A stretch of DNA of 64,000 bases from Isoetes taiwanensis (Eukaryota; Streptophyta; Lycopodiopsida; Isoetales; Isoetaceae): contig JAJEKV010000025.1 of assembly GCA_021234155.1 (NCBI GenBank), positions 17,723,094-17,787,093 of the forward strand. The letters are read 5' to 3'. Position 1 is the stretch's first letter; every line of letters starts with the position of its first letter. Below the pieces are notes generated by a model that saw only the letters and a program-made list of their open reading frames with translations, was not told the DNA's origin and ran no database searches. The translations under genes and the position numbers were made by a program. This document shows positions 11,348-22,379 of the stretch, piece after piece.

Positions 11348-12917
11348 TGTGACACATCTAGGGGGTTGAAGAGTAAGTTAACGTTTAAGTTTTAACCATA
11401 GGTTAGAGATAACTAATTATGGAAGGGATTATCAAGGGTTAGAGAACAAGGTAGATACGGTATTCGTATTATGCTAGTTACTTGACGAAATACCGGATAT
11501 GAACTTAAATAGTAAAGCTAAGATTAGAAAGATCTTTATTATTAATAGGGCAGTGAGGGATATTTTCCTCAACTTTAGGTTATAGCATAACAAAAGGGAA
11601 AAACGTCTTTTTGTATCAAATATTCCAGAAGCTTCACCAGCGCCTTCAGGTCTAGTTACAGAAGAAGAGCAATCCGAGCAGGTGGGTTAACCGGAGCCAA
11701 ATCCATAAGAATCCGTGAAGGCTTGGCCGCTAATGCTAGATTGCTATGTTTTGTTGTTGCTAAATCCATAGGAAGTATCCGGTTGTTCAAGTCTGCCATG
11801 ATTTGCTGTTTATGCAGCCCGCGATTCCTTCAAGCCCAATCTCCTGTATAATGCCTTAAGAATCGTTCTTAATCCATTCTTAGATTGTTTTAGGATGTTT
11901 TCTTTCCTTCCAGAAAGTTCTTGAGGCAGCTATGGCGGCTGCAAATCCTTGTTTCCAGACCAAATGGTTCCGGAATCTTGCTCTTATATGTCATGCAAGT
12001 GATGATATCTTAAAAACGGCCTGAGTATCGTTGAATCCGGCCAGTTCCGGCCCTTCCTGTGAGATCCGGCCATAGTTGCTTCTCTGCCCTGTTCTACACA
12101 GTTTTAAGCCTCTGTTTATACCTATTTAAACCTTCTTCCATCGATCCTTATTTATATTTTGCCATTTTGTCTTTAAAAGCCGTTGATAGATTAGTTGGTT
12201 AAGGGTTTAACCTGTTGTCCCATAGACCCAGGTTCGAGTTTCGGTTGAAACCCATAGTTTTGCCTAGTTTTACTTTTTAACCTCCATTACCCAAACATAT
12301 TTACCAAGTGTTTTACCTAGGAATTCTTGTTTGTTGAAGCATTGCTCTTTATGTTTTGTTCATTAATATGATTACCAATGGAATGTTTAAGAAGATATGG
12401 ATTAATTGTGTGAATGAACCCGCTCCCTTCGTCGATGCCGGAGGGCTGGAGCGGTTGAGCATCGTGCACACCAGGTGATTGGTGTGTGAACGTGCATCCG
12501 TGTCGCGAACGGTGTACGTGAGAGCCTGGGCGAGGGACTGATCATCCCTGGATAACATTAATAATTGATGATGTTGTGTGTTGTGATGTTGTGTTTCTTT
12601 TCTGTTGAAGTTGTGTTGCCATGTTGCGTTTCTTTTCCAGATTGTCTAGACCAGGTAACGGTTGCCCACTTAGTCCTTGTCCTGGACTAATCCCCATCAT
12701 TTCATTCTCTTTTCTTACAGATTATTCTAGTAGTTACGTGACCGTTGAGCGAGGGGAGCATGAGCGATAGAAGAGATGCTATTTTGTGTTGAATTCCTAT
12801 GTAGTTCCAATTGTAACCTTGAGTTATGAATATTATTAATGAAAGATATTTATTATCTGGGTCCTTTATTCTCTCTCGTGTTTGATCTCAAGTGTTTAAC
12901 GCTCTAGGAGCGTTTCA
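11348..12917. mobile_element. Solo LTR of a different retrotransposon (TSD GTGGT)
   Basis: A 1570-bp block starts TGTGACACATC and ends GAGCGTTTCA (TG...CA). It is flanked on both sides by GTGGT (11343-11347 and 12918-12922), and removing it restores the LTR1 sequence as read in LTR3 and LTR4. With no internal region it is best explained as a solo LTR left by LTR-LTR recombination. Its sequence is unrelated to the array LTR or to element E, apart from the shared TGTGAC start. Confidence 0.87.
12187..12241 (+). other. tRNA-like pol III promoter boxes inside the solo LTR
   Basis: TAGATTAGTTGG (12187-12198) resembles a tRNA A box and GGTTCGAGTTT (12231-12241) closely resembles a B box, spaced as in a tRNA. 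The surrounding GCCGTTGATAG and GACCCAG also look tRNA-like. I could not fold a clean acceptor stem, so this is more likely a tRNA-derived SINE head or decayed tRNA than a functional tRNA gene. Confidence 0.45.
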
Positions 12918-13264
12918 GTGGTTAATGGTGTAAGCAGAGGTGCAAGACGCTCCAGAGAGTAGCCAAGCTTCGGAAAGGCGAGGGTAGATGCGTGTGGATT
13001 GTTGTTCAATTAACTTGACTATTATTGTTATTATATATGGGATTGAAGTTAACATTATTTTAAAGCTTTGGGTGTTGTGTGAAGTTTTGCTGAGTAATGG
13101 CAAGAATAATTTTATTTGGGACCTTAGAGCATGTATAAAGATTAAATTCTTTACCTAAGTATGCATGTATCAATTCTTGAGTTCCTAAGGTTAAGTAGAT
13201 CCAACGGTAGAGATTGATGGGATCTCCAGTTGCCGAGAGGTTAACTGGCCAGGCCCGTCACAGT

Positions 13265-13276
13265 TGGTATCAGAGC
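13265..13276 (+). other. Primer-binding site, copy A (tRNA-iMet)
   Basis: TGGTATCAGAGC is the usual plant gypsy primer-binding site complementary to the 3' end of initiator tRNA-Met. It lies two bases after the LTR1 terminus. Confidence 0.93.
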
Positions 13277-13349
13277 AAAGTTCTGTTTAGTGGATTATGA
13301 GATTTTTGATTATTGATGACATTTGCTATGGTTCCAGATTCTTGTAGAG

Positions 13350-14754
13350 ATGAGTTCCCCAGGAGGATCCCCAAGAGGAGTTGGACAGGCTGGTGGAGCT
13401 GGGCCTAGTGGAACCCCTGATGTAGTCGATATCTTGCAGGCTATCCAGCAAGTGTTGCAGCAGAGTGCCTCGCAACAAAAGACAGCAGCTGATAAGGCAG
13501 TGGAGAAGGTGCTGAAGGACACTAAGAGGGAAGTATTTACTGGAGAAAATGTTACAGGGGATGATGCGGATTCATGGCCTTGTGGGGTTGAGTTTTATTT
13601 TAAACTCATTAATGCTGAAGACTCTGTCAAAGCTGTATTGGCTCAGGCAATGTTGGGTGGATTTGCTAGAGTATGGTGGGAGAATTATTTGCAGGGTAAA
13701 AGCATGTTAGGGTGTCCCTTAAAAAGTATTATTTAGTGACCAAAAAAGTACCTAAAAAGGTAGCCAGGACTGGGTACTGGGTACCTATGTAATATCTCAA
13801 TATAAGGTATGTCTTAGAACTTTTTATACATGTATTGGTCTCCGATAGGATTATCTTTATCTTAACTTTGAATATTAACACGTCCTTGACTTTTATTTTG
13901 GAATTTTGTATTAGTTTTAATGAAAAGAAAAATGAGAAAGTACCCAATTCTGAAGTACCTAGTGTATGTACTTTTGCAGGTTCCAAAAGTGGTACACCCT
14001 AACATGCTTTTACCCTGCAGGACATAAATAAGGTTGCAGGGCAGGCAACTTGGCAAGAGTTTAAGACTGCTTTTGAAGGACACTTTATGCCTCCCGGATA
14101 CAAAGTAGACAAGATGAATTTGTTCTTGGACCTGACACAGAAAGGGACAGTGATTTGGAGGAGGTATTCCGAATTGCTAAGAATCGTGAATCTGACCTAG
14201 CTGAGAAAGCAACCTTGGAGAATGCTAAGAAGAGACAAACTCCTTCCACATGGCAGACTGGTGGATCTACGAGTAGAGATAGATTCCCTAGCAGGGGTGG
14301 CATGGCTGCACAGGCTGTTAGTATGCAGGAGGGCGGTCAAAGTCGAGGATCTCGATCTATGTATGCACCTTTGAATGATGAAACCAGGGAAAAGTGTATT
14401 AATGAGAATCGATGCTTTAGGTGCAGAGAAGTTAGTCATTATGGAAGAGATTGTCCGAGAAGGTGGATGGATAGTACTGCCTCGTCTGCATGTTCTCAAC
14501 GTGGAGGGCAAACAAACCAGTGGTCCAGGTCGAATTCTAGTGATACTTATGGACGGGGCCAAGGCAGAGGAAATGGAGGCCGAGGTAACCGTGGTGGTCG
14601 TGGAGGTTTTTGGGATAATAATAGGGGTGGCAGAGGACAAGCTAGGGGAGATAACAGGATTACAGCACAAGCTAACCCTGCAGTTGAAGTTAGGGCTGCT
14701 CGAATCACGGACCCTCCTGTGGAAAGAATGTGCATGTATGCTGCAGTGGACTAG
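13350..14754 (+). pseudogene. Copy A gag (broken)
   Basis: Retroelement capsid/nucleocapsid gene. The likely start is MSSPGGSPRGVGQAGG at 13350, as in copies B and C. The capsid region (DADSWPCGVEFYFKLI) is interrupted by a 322-bp MITE at 13694-14015. After the MITE about 150 bp are deleted near 14150 relative to B and C. The nucleocapsid has a CCHC knuckle, CFRCREVSHYGRDC (14413-14454), and an RGG-rich stretch (GRGNGGRGNRGGRGG). The frame ends in a TAG at 14752 where copy C has CAG, so gag and pol were one frame in the ancestor. Confidence 0.9.
13694..14015. mobile_element. MITE with GGGTAAAAGCATG inverted ends, TGCA flanks
   Basis: The insertion in copy A gag starts GGGTAAAAGCATGTTAGG and ends with its reverse complement, giving terminal inverted repeats of about 22 bp; further imperfect inverted similarity (AGTACC/GGTAC blocks) extends inward. 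TGCA flanks both sides (13690-13693 and 14016-14019), fitting a 4-bp target duplication. Copies B and C lack it, which fixes its borders. No coding capacity. The superfamily is not identified. Confidence 0.88.
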
Positions 14755-14775
14755 GGTCGTGTAGATAATCAAGCT

Positions 14776-17700
14776 GTGGTCATCAGTATTGATTGTGGTA
14801 GTACGCATTGTTTTATTTCCCCAAGGCTGGCAAAGAAACTAGATTTGAATATGATTAGCCGGGACCCTAGATATGTGGAGTTGGCCGCTGGTAAAATTAA
14901 GACTTCTTATGCTAAGGTAGACAATCTTGAATTCCAAGTAGGAGATCTTGAGTCCCATACTAGTTTTGAAGTATTAAGCCTAGGGAAGTATGATGCTATT
15001 CTAGGAATGTCATGGTTAAGGCCACATAAAGCTTGCATTGATTGCGGAGAGCAAACAGTTACATGCCAAAGTCCTAATGGAGATAAGCATGTGCTGGAAG
15101 GATTGCCTTCGTCATTAGTGGTTACACCTTTGTCTCGGAAAAGTTTTAAGAAACAGATTAAGAAGGGTTAAGATGTGCATTGTTGTTAGATTCATTTTTG
15201 GGTACTGCGGAGTTGCAGGAACAACCTATTGCTCCTGAGATCCAGAAGGTGTTGGATGAGTTTTCTGATGTGTTTCCTAAAGAATTAACAGAATTGCCTC
15301 CACATAGAATGGTGGATCATGAGATAGAACCTGGGGCTGAACCCACATCAAGGCCACCATATAGATTTCATGCATTAGAGATGGCGAATTGAAGAAACAG
15401 TTAGCGGAAATATTGGAACAAGGATTTATACGGCCGAGTGTTTCTCCATTTGGGGCGCCAGTTTTGTTTGTAAAAAAGAAAGATGGGACATTAAGGTTGT
15501 GTATTGATTACCGCATGCTTAACCAGATTACAGTGAAGAATAGATACGCATTGCCTAGGGTTGATGAGTTATTTGACCAGTTGGGACAAGCTAAGTACTT
15601 CACAAAAATTGAACTACGATCTGGATATCATCAGATCCGGATCAAGGATACAGATATTTATAAGACTGCCTTTAGGACACGCTATGGACATTTACGAGTT
15701 TGTTGTAATGCCCTTTGGGTTGACAAATGCTCCCGCCACCTTTATGCGCCTAATGAATGAGATATTCCGATCTTTCTTGGATAAGTTTATATTGGTTTTC
15801 TTTGATGATATTTTGGTATATTCCAGGACATTAGAGAAGCATGTGGAACATGTAATTTTGCGGCAAGAAAGGTTGTATGGCAAGCTATCTAAGTGTTCTT
15901 TTGCACAAACTAGGTTGGTATACCTTGGGCATGTTATTTCAGAGAAGGGATTGGAGCCAGATCCAGGTTGAGGCAGTTAGGGATTGGCCCACACCAAAGA
16001 CGGTGAAGGAGGTAAGATCATTTTTGGGATTAGCGGGTTATTACTGCAAATTTGTTCCTAAATTTGCAAAGATTGCTGCTCCTTTGACTTCTTTGTTGGG
16101 TGATAGTCGTCAAGAAAGTTTCCAGAAGTTAAAGGATGTTTTGATTAGTGCACCAATTTTAAGGATTCCCGACATGAATATACCCTTCCATGTAGTCACT
16201 GATGCTTCTGGGAAAGCTGTAGGAGGAGTCTTGCTGCAGGATGGCTGAGTTTGTGCTTATATATCTCGTAAGTTGTCTCCTGCTGAACAAAATTACCCAG
16301 TGCATGATCTGGAAATGTTGGCCATTATCCATGCCTTAAGGGTACGGAGATATTATTTATTGGGTCGTCGTTTCTTTTTGAAGACTGGCCACCAAAATTT
16401 GAAGTATTTTGCAAAACAGCCATATTTGAATAATAGGCAAAGGAGGTGGATGCAACTAAGGGAAGAGTATGATTTTGAAATTGAATATCAACCTGGCAAA
16501 GAAAATGTGATTGCTGATGCTTTGTCTAGAAGGTCATTTTTAACCTCTATTAGTGTGCTACAAGGGCAATGGGATGCAGATATTCTTAGCAAATTGAGGA
16601 ATGATCCATATTTTGCACCTGTGTTGAAGAACCCCCAAGATTTTCTGAGGTATGCATTGTCTAAAGGAGTTTTGTATTATAATGGCCGTATGTGTATTCC
16701 TAATGATCAGGAGTTGAGGTTGAGGTTGCTATATAAAGCACATGATAGTCCTTTAGCGGGCCACCCAGGGTACACAAAACTTTGAGGAAAATGCGTCAAA
16801 ATTTCTTTTGGCCCGGACAGAAAAGGATGGTTAAGGAGTATGTGGCTAGGTGTTTATCTTGTCAAAAAGTAAAAACATCAAGGTTTAGGGAGCCTGGAGA
16901 ATTACAACCTTTAGTAATTCCATCTTCTAAGTGGGAGAGTATTTCCATGGACTTCATTGTTGAGCTTCCCCGGACACGTTCAGGTTATGATGCAATTTAT
17001 GTTGTGGTTGATCGACTAACTACGCAGGCCCATTTTATGCCTACGAAGACTACTGCTACGGCAATGGATATTGCTAAGTTATTTGTTAAGGAGATTTTTA
17101 GGTTGCATGGGATGCCGGCCACTATTTCATCAGATCGGGATACAAAGTTTATGAGCCAATTTTGGCAAGGGTTATTTCAAAATATTGGAACTAAGTTATA
17201 TGCCAGTACATCTTATCGCCCCTCAAGCATGGCCAAGTGGAACGAGTTAATCAAGTTTTAGAGGATATGCTTTCGTAATGTATGTGCCTAGTCAACCCGG
17301 GTATGGGATTCCTATTTGTATTTGGCCGAGTTTGCATACAACAACACTTATCAAGATTCCATCAAAATGAGTCCTTTTGAGGCAATGTATGGTAAGGAGT
17401 GTCGTTGTCCTCTTAATTGGAGAGATCCTCAATGCAATGTTGAAGCAGCTAATGAAGTAGCGGAGGACATGGATGCTCGACTAAGGAGACTTCGCCAGAC
17501 TTGGGCGTGGGCACAAAATAGACGTAGCAAAGATGCAAATAAGAGACGTGACCACTTGAATTTCAAAAAGGGGATTATGTGTTCTTGAGGATTAATCCCA
17601 AGCGAGAGCTCAACGGGCATTTAAAAGTGCGGTAAATGGGCCCCTAGGTATGCGGGTCCGTTATGAAAATTTTGGAACGTATTGGCAAGGTGGCTTACGG

Positions 17701-18000
17701 GTTGGAGTTACCCTCGCACTTGAAAGTACATAACGTTTTCCATGTGAGTAACTTGAGGAAGTATGTTTTTGATCCTTCCCATATGCTGGGGGGACGATGA
17801 TTTGGCAAGCAGGGAGAACTTTCTGTACCCCCGACCAGAACGTATTCTACGAGAGGAAACACGTCGCTTAAGGAGGCGAACAATACGGAGATTTTTGGTT
17901 CAATTGGCAGGTTGTCCTGAGGAAGATGCCACATGGGAAGATGCCAATTGGATTCTTCCTTATGTATGTACTGAGTTTCCAATCTTGTAGATGCCCATGA
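14776..18000 (+). pseudogene. Copy A pol: protease, RT, RNase H, integrase, chromodomain (broken)
   Basis: Domain order is PR-RT-RH-IN-chromodomain, typical of chromoviruses. The protease has IDCGSTHCFIS near 14788 (DCG rather than DSG), just after a deletion of about 40 bp. RT covers about 15390-15970 with FFDDILVYS at its active site. RNase H runs from about 16150 (VTDASGKAVGGVLL) to ADALSRRS. Integrase has the H..H..C..C region near 16740-16870, SMDFIVELPRT, and SSDRDTKF. The C-terminus has a chromodomain-like segment (CPEEDATWEDANWIL). At least eight frameshifts or stops break it, including a stop inside RNase H (GGATGGCTGA at 16240) and small deletions near 15170, 15965 and 17225. At the T-run 16021-16025 copy A keeps the ancestral five Ts. 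Confidence 0.93.
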
Positions 18001-18019
18001 GGACATGGGTTGAATTTTT

Positions 18020-18029
18020 GGAGGAGAGA
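18020..18029 (+). other. Polypurine tract, copy A
   Basis: GGAGGAGAGA lies immediately before LTR2. The same tract precedes LTR3 (28235-28244) and LTR4 (54718-54727), which marks the LTR start as TGTAAC. Confidence 0.85.
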
Positions 18030-19511
18030 TTGTAACGGACCTAGGATTTTGAGGTACATTGTGGAATTATTTTATTAAAGGATGCAAAGGAATAATAATT
18101 AAAATACCATGCATGCAGAGTATATATCGTATATGTAGAGATTATACGGATAAATATACTAGAGGTTAGCAATAAATACAAATACAGTGAATATTGAGGC
18201 ATGTGATGGTGAAGCATTCGGAAGGAGATAGATTGCAGAGGGATTGCTAAAGGAGCGAGTTGCGTGCAGAGTTCTGGGAGCGTGTTGGAGTGCAGACGAA
18301 GCAAGCAGGATTCCAGGTGGGGATCAAGACTTACACCTGGGGTTTTTCTAGAGTAGTATCTCTTCGCTTGTTGTTTTTTTTATTTGTTTGTTGTTATGCA
18401 TTCAACAGGGGATTAGAATTGGAATATATGAGCATGGAATTAGAATTGGATTATGTGAGCATGGTTGTAAACATAAACGCTAGGTTTATGAATAGTGATT
18501 CTTTGGTATTGGAATACTGTGGCTTGCATGGCTAGTAATGTAATTAATATTTTCCTAATATTTTCCATCAAGAAATAGCTGTAACTGTAATCTATGATAG
18601 AAGAAGCTGGAATGGTTTAGATTGGTTAGAATTTGGAAGAATGGATTAAAATCTAAATTGATGAAGCAAGAACAAGCAAGGACAACAGTATTTTCTTGCA
18701 TGCAGCAGGGTAGCGTCGGCATGATCCTATTGAATGTGAATGCTTGGAAAGCATGAGAATCGCCCTAAAATGGGCCGATTTGGGCCTTAGGAAGGCCGAA
18801 ATGTGGAAAGAATACAGAATCAGGAAGATTGGGACAGAATTTGGCTGCAAATATCATGGTCTTGGTACCCGAGAATCGACACAGAACTACCGGATTAGGG
18901 CAACAAACTGGCCGAAATGGCTTGGAAGCCTCTTTGCCAGCAAAATCGGAAAGCTTCATGGGCTTTCTAAGCCGAATTAATGGCCTGGATGCTAGGTCCG
19001 GCAGCTGCTGGTCGGATTTCTATCAGGAAGAAAAATCAGTTAGAATCATCTTTTTCGGCCACAAACAGTATGATTTGGCATGGAAATCTCTGTAAAAGCT
19101 AGAATCGGCTGCACCCAAGAGGTTTTGGGCTGGATCCGATGGCTTGGAGGCCGGCTTGGGCTTGGAGGCCGGAGTCATTTATAAGCTATTTATGGTTATT
19201 AATGGACAAATTTACAGGTTAGCTAGTTAGATATTGGGGTATGTTGGAATTGGCCAGATGAATGATGGCCGCCAAAACCATTAAATCAATTAGCAAAGAT
19301 ATGGAGGTAACCGTCGTTAAGGTCCTAGATAATGATTGGATAAAAATAATCCCATCGATCCGAGCCATCGGATCGCCATTCTGGGAAGGGACGAGCGCCT
19401 ATATTAGGCCATTTTCATTTTGGCTCGGCTATCGGCGTCTTCTCACAGCAGCTCTTCTTCTCCTCTCGTGGCTTCCCTCCCTTCCCGCCCTGCTGAGACG
19501 GTGGCGCTCTC

Positions 19512-20469
19512 CTCGATCCTCCATCCGGCGGCCCTCTTTTTCGTTCCTCTCCTTCTTCTTTGCGGCCTTTATCCTATCCGACTGCTCGGGGGTGGTGGCG
19601 GGAGTGTCTTCTTGCTATAGGCTTGAATCCATCCCGATATGGTACTCTTTCGGCTCGTCGCGGAGGGGCTTCAGCGGCCCGCCGCCGGGGAGTTCCACAT
19701 GATCTTTGCTTGGCGACTCCTCGGTCGTTGGCGCCCTCTTCTTCTCCTCACTCGCTATGTGCCCAGCGACCCAACTCAACACACGGAGGTTTCGCGGGCG
19801 CCCGGGTTTATAGTTAAGAAAGTCCTTTGGTAGTCGGTAGGTTTTGTGTCTCACAGTCCTTTCCCGAGAATCCCATCGATCCGAGCCATCGGATCGCCAT
19901 TCTGGGAAAGGACGGCCTTCATATTAGGCTAGTTCCATTCTCAGGGCGGGTTAACGGCGCCTTCTCCGGCAACATTTTCTTCTTTCGTAGCTTCCTCCCT
20001 TCCCGCCCTGGCGGCACGTGTCGTCTTTTCATTTGTATTAGTATTGGTTCTTGCCCTCTTTGTTGTTTTTCACCTGTGGGTGTCGCTTTTTCCTTGTTGC
20101 TGTTTCCTTGGCATTTTCTGTGTTTTTCTCCGCCTGCGGGTGATGCTGTTTATTTCCACCTTGAGGGTGATGCATCTTTATATATCATGTTTTCCACCCG
20201 CTGGGTGATGCTTTTTCCACCTTATCGGTGATGCTATCTTTTTTTGTTATGCTCTTTTTCTGTCTATTTTTATGCCTTATATCTTCCGGCTTTCTTGATG
20301 CAGATTCTTTTTATGGCTAGGCTTGTTTCTCTAACTCTTTACGGGTGTTTTTTGAGTTTTCTTGGTATTGCAGGATTTCGCTATCTTCCACCGGCTGTTG
20401 GGGTCCTGCTGGTTTTCCGTTCGTCATCCTCGTTGTTACATGGGGGTTTTTTCGCTGTTGTTTGGGGTC
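19512..20469 (+). repeat. Left arm of long inverted repeat
   Basis: The reverse complement recurs at 20724-21662 with local identity high enough to align by eye, for example GGTTTTCCGTTCGTCATCCT against AGGATGACGAACGGAAAACA. It contains regularly spaced GGGTGATGC motifs (20130-20235). Confidence 0.88.
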
Positions 20470-20723
20470 GTGCTTTGTGTTTGCCTTCGCTCTCGTCCGG
20501 TTTCTCTGTTCTCTAGGCAACACATTCGAGGTTGGTGGCGACCATTTCTCATTAGGGTTTTCCTCGAAAACCCGAAAGGGCGGGGTTTTTTATCCCGATG
20601 AGAACTTGTCGCCATTGCCCTCCTATAATGCCTTAGCACATTTTCTTTTTTGGGGTAGTCCGATATTGTTCCTATGGTCGGCTACCCCTCTCTCTTCTTA
20701 CACATTGTATACTGCTGCTGTGA

Positions 20724-21662
20724 CCCCAAACAACAGCGAAAAAACCCCCATGTAACAACGAGGATGACGAACGGAAAACAAAGCAGACCCCAACAAATGG
20801 CGGAAGATAGCGAAATCCTCGCAATACCAAGAAAACTCAAAAACACCAGAAGAGTTAGAGAAACAAGCCTAGCCATAAAAAGAATCAGATCAAGAAAGCC
20901 GGAAGATATAAGGCATAAAAATAGACAGAAAAAGAGCATAACAAAAAAAGATAGCATCACCGATAAGGTGGAAAAAGCATCACCCAGCGGGTGGAAAACA
21001 TGATATATAAAGATGCATCACCCTCAAGGTGGAAATAAACAGCGGGTGGAAAAATTCCAAGGAAACAGCAACAAGGAAAAAGCGACACCCACAGTGAAAA
21101 AACAACAAAGAGGGCAAGAACCAATACTAATACAAATGAAAAGATCGCACACGCCCACGCAGCAGGGCGGGAAGGGAGGGAAGCTGAGAAAAGAAGAAAA
21201 TGTCGCTGCTGGAGAAGACGCCGATAACCGGCCCGAGAATGGAACTAGCCTAATATAGGGCTCGTCCTTTCCCGAATGGCGATTCGATGGCTCCGGACGA
21301 TGGGACTCGGGAAAGGACTCACGAGAGACACAAAACCGCCACTACCAAAGGACTTCCTTAACTATAAACCCAAAGCCCAAAACCTCCGTGTGTTGAGTTG
21401 GGTCATGGGCTGCACATAGCGAGAGTGAGAAGAAGAGGAGCCAACGACCGCGGAGTGCGCTGGGGCAGCATCATGTGGAACTCCCCGAAGCGGCTAAAGC
21501 CCCTCCTCACGACGAAAGCCGTAATGAGTACCATATCGGGATGGATTCAAGCCTATAGCAAGAAGACACTCCCCGCCACCACCCCGAAAGCAGTCGGATA
21601 GGATAAAGGCCGCAAGAAGAAGGAGAGGAACGAAAAGAGGGGCCGGATGGAGGATCGAGGAG
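20724..21662 (-). repeat. Right arm of long inverted repeat
   Basis: Inverted copy of 19512-20469, starting CCCCAAACAACAGCG and ending at GGAGGATCGAGGAG. After 21662 the similarity stops and recombinase-bearing sequence begins. Segment 21305-21540 is also similar to the window end (63790-64000). Confidence 0.88.
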
Positions 21663-21689
21663 ATGATAAGAACCGTGTAGAAATCAAAG

Positions 21690-22379
21690 TCAAGGATAAT
21701 GACAGTGGCATGCGAACGAAGGCAAGCGAGCTAAAGAAATCGTATGACCGCGGGCAAGTTGGTCACGCTTGGAATGACGAATAAGAAGATCCACATGCGA
21801 TAAGGAAAAAGAAAGATCACGCCAATTGAGGGCAAGGGCCTCCGAGATGCGCAAAAAAGCGGCAAAGGAAACTACAACGAGCGCGGCGCGGGCCAGAGAG
21901 GGAAAAGAAGCCGCAGGATGCGCAAAGTGGAGAACAATCGAGCGAACATGCTGAGGCAGGAGAGGAAGAAAGGTACGAGGAGGGCGAGCGTGACGAAAGG
22001 TAGACTGACGAGCCAACGAGGGTAAAGGTAAAATGGCGGGAGAGGGAAGGTTGAAAAGTTGATGAAAAAAGGATATGGCTGCCGAGGCCGAAGAAATGGA
22101 TGCGGGCGACATCTGAGGATGATGAAGAGAGGCAAAAAAGGCCGCAACAACAAAAGGAGAAGCTGGAAGATAAGGAACAGCATGTAGACGGCACCAAGCA
22201 ACAAAGCGGCGGAACATAGCGAAGTAAGCCAAAAGAGTAGATGGGGCACGGGAGGAAAAAACTAAAGGCAAAGTCGCAAAGAAAAAGGGAACCTCCTGGG
22301 GGGTGAGCAAGCGAGAAGGAGCTGTCACAACAACATAAAAAACCATGTTAACTTCATTCAAATTGACAACGAAAAACAT
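21690..22379 (-). pseudogene. Tyrosine recombinase (phage-integrase fold) fragment
   Basis: 229 residues. Residues about 45-110 look like a SAM-like core-binding domain (RAPSTLLAYFAMFRRFVAWC). The catalytic domain starts with LLPQHVRSIVL and has the first catalytic Arg in the box I motif FLRISEALALNWRDL (Arg177), then the beta-hairpin lysine region RHSKRDQ (Lys204). The frame then departs, and the C-terminal H-x-x-R and Tyr motifs are absent, so it cannot be an active recombinase. The break lies where the foldback arm begins, as if the 3' half was replaced. In eukaryotes such genes belong to DIRS/Ngaro or Crypton elements. No RT is seen upstream of it (22380-22917), which leaves the class undecided. 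Confidence 0.75.

Larger units (their letters stand above)
10635..13262 (+). repeat. LTR1 of the gypsy array, 5'-truncated and interrupted
   Basis: This aligns with the right 1.02 kb of intact LTR4, from GGTAACCGTCGTTAAGG (equivalent to 56104) to the terminal CCAGGCCCGTCACA. The first about 1375 bp of the LTR are missing. It is interrupted by a solo LTR at 11348-12917. A primer-binding site follows two bases after its end, so it acted as the 5' LTR of copy A. Confidence 0.9.

Noticed and set aside
12181-12255. Functional tRNA gene
   Set aside because: Boxes A and B are present, but no clean acceptor stem or anticodon arm could be formed by eye and no terminator T-run lies at the expected place.
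14197-14808. 203-codon minus-strand open frame (and its counterpart at 49368-50018)
   Set aside because: Antisense shadow of the RGG-rich gag tail, present wherever that gag is present.
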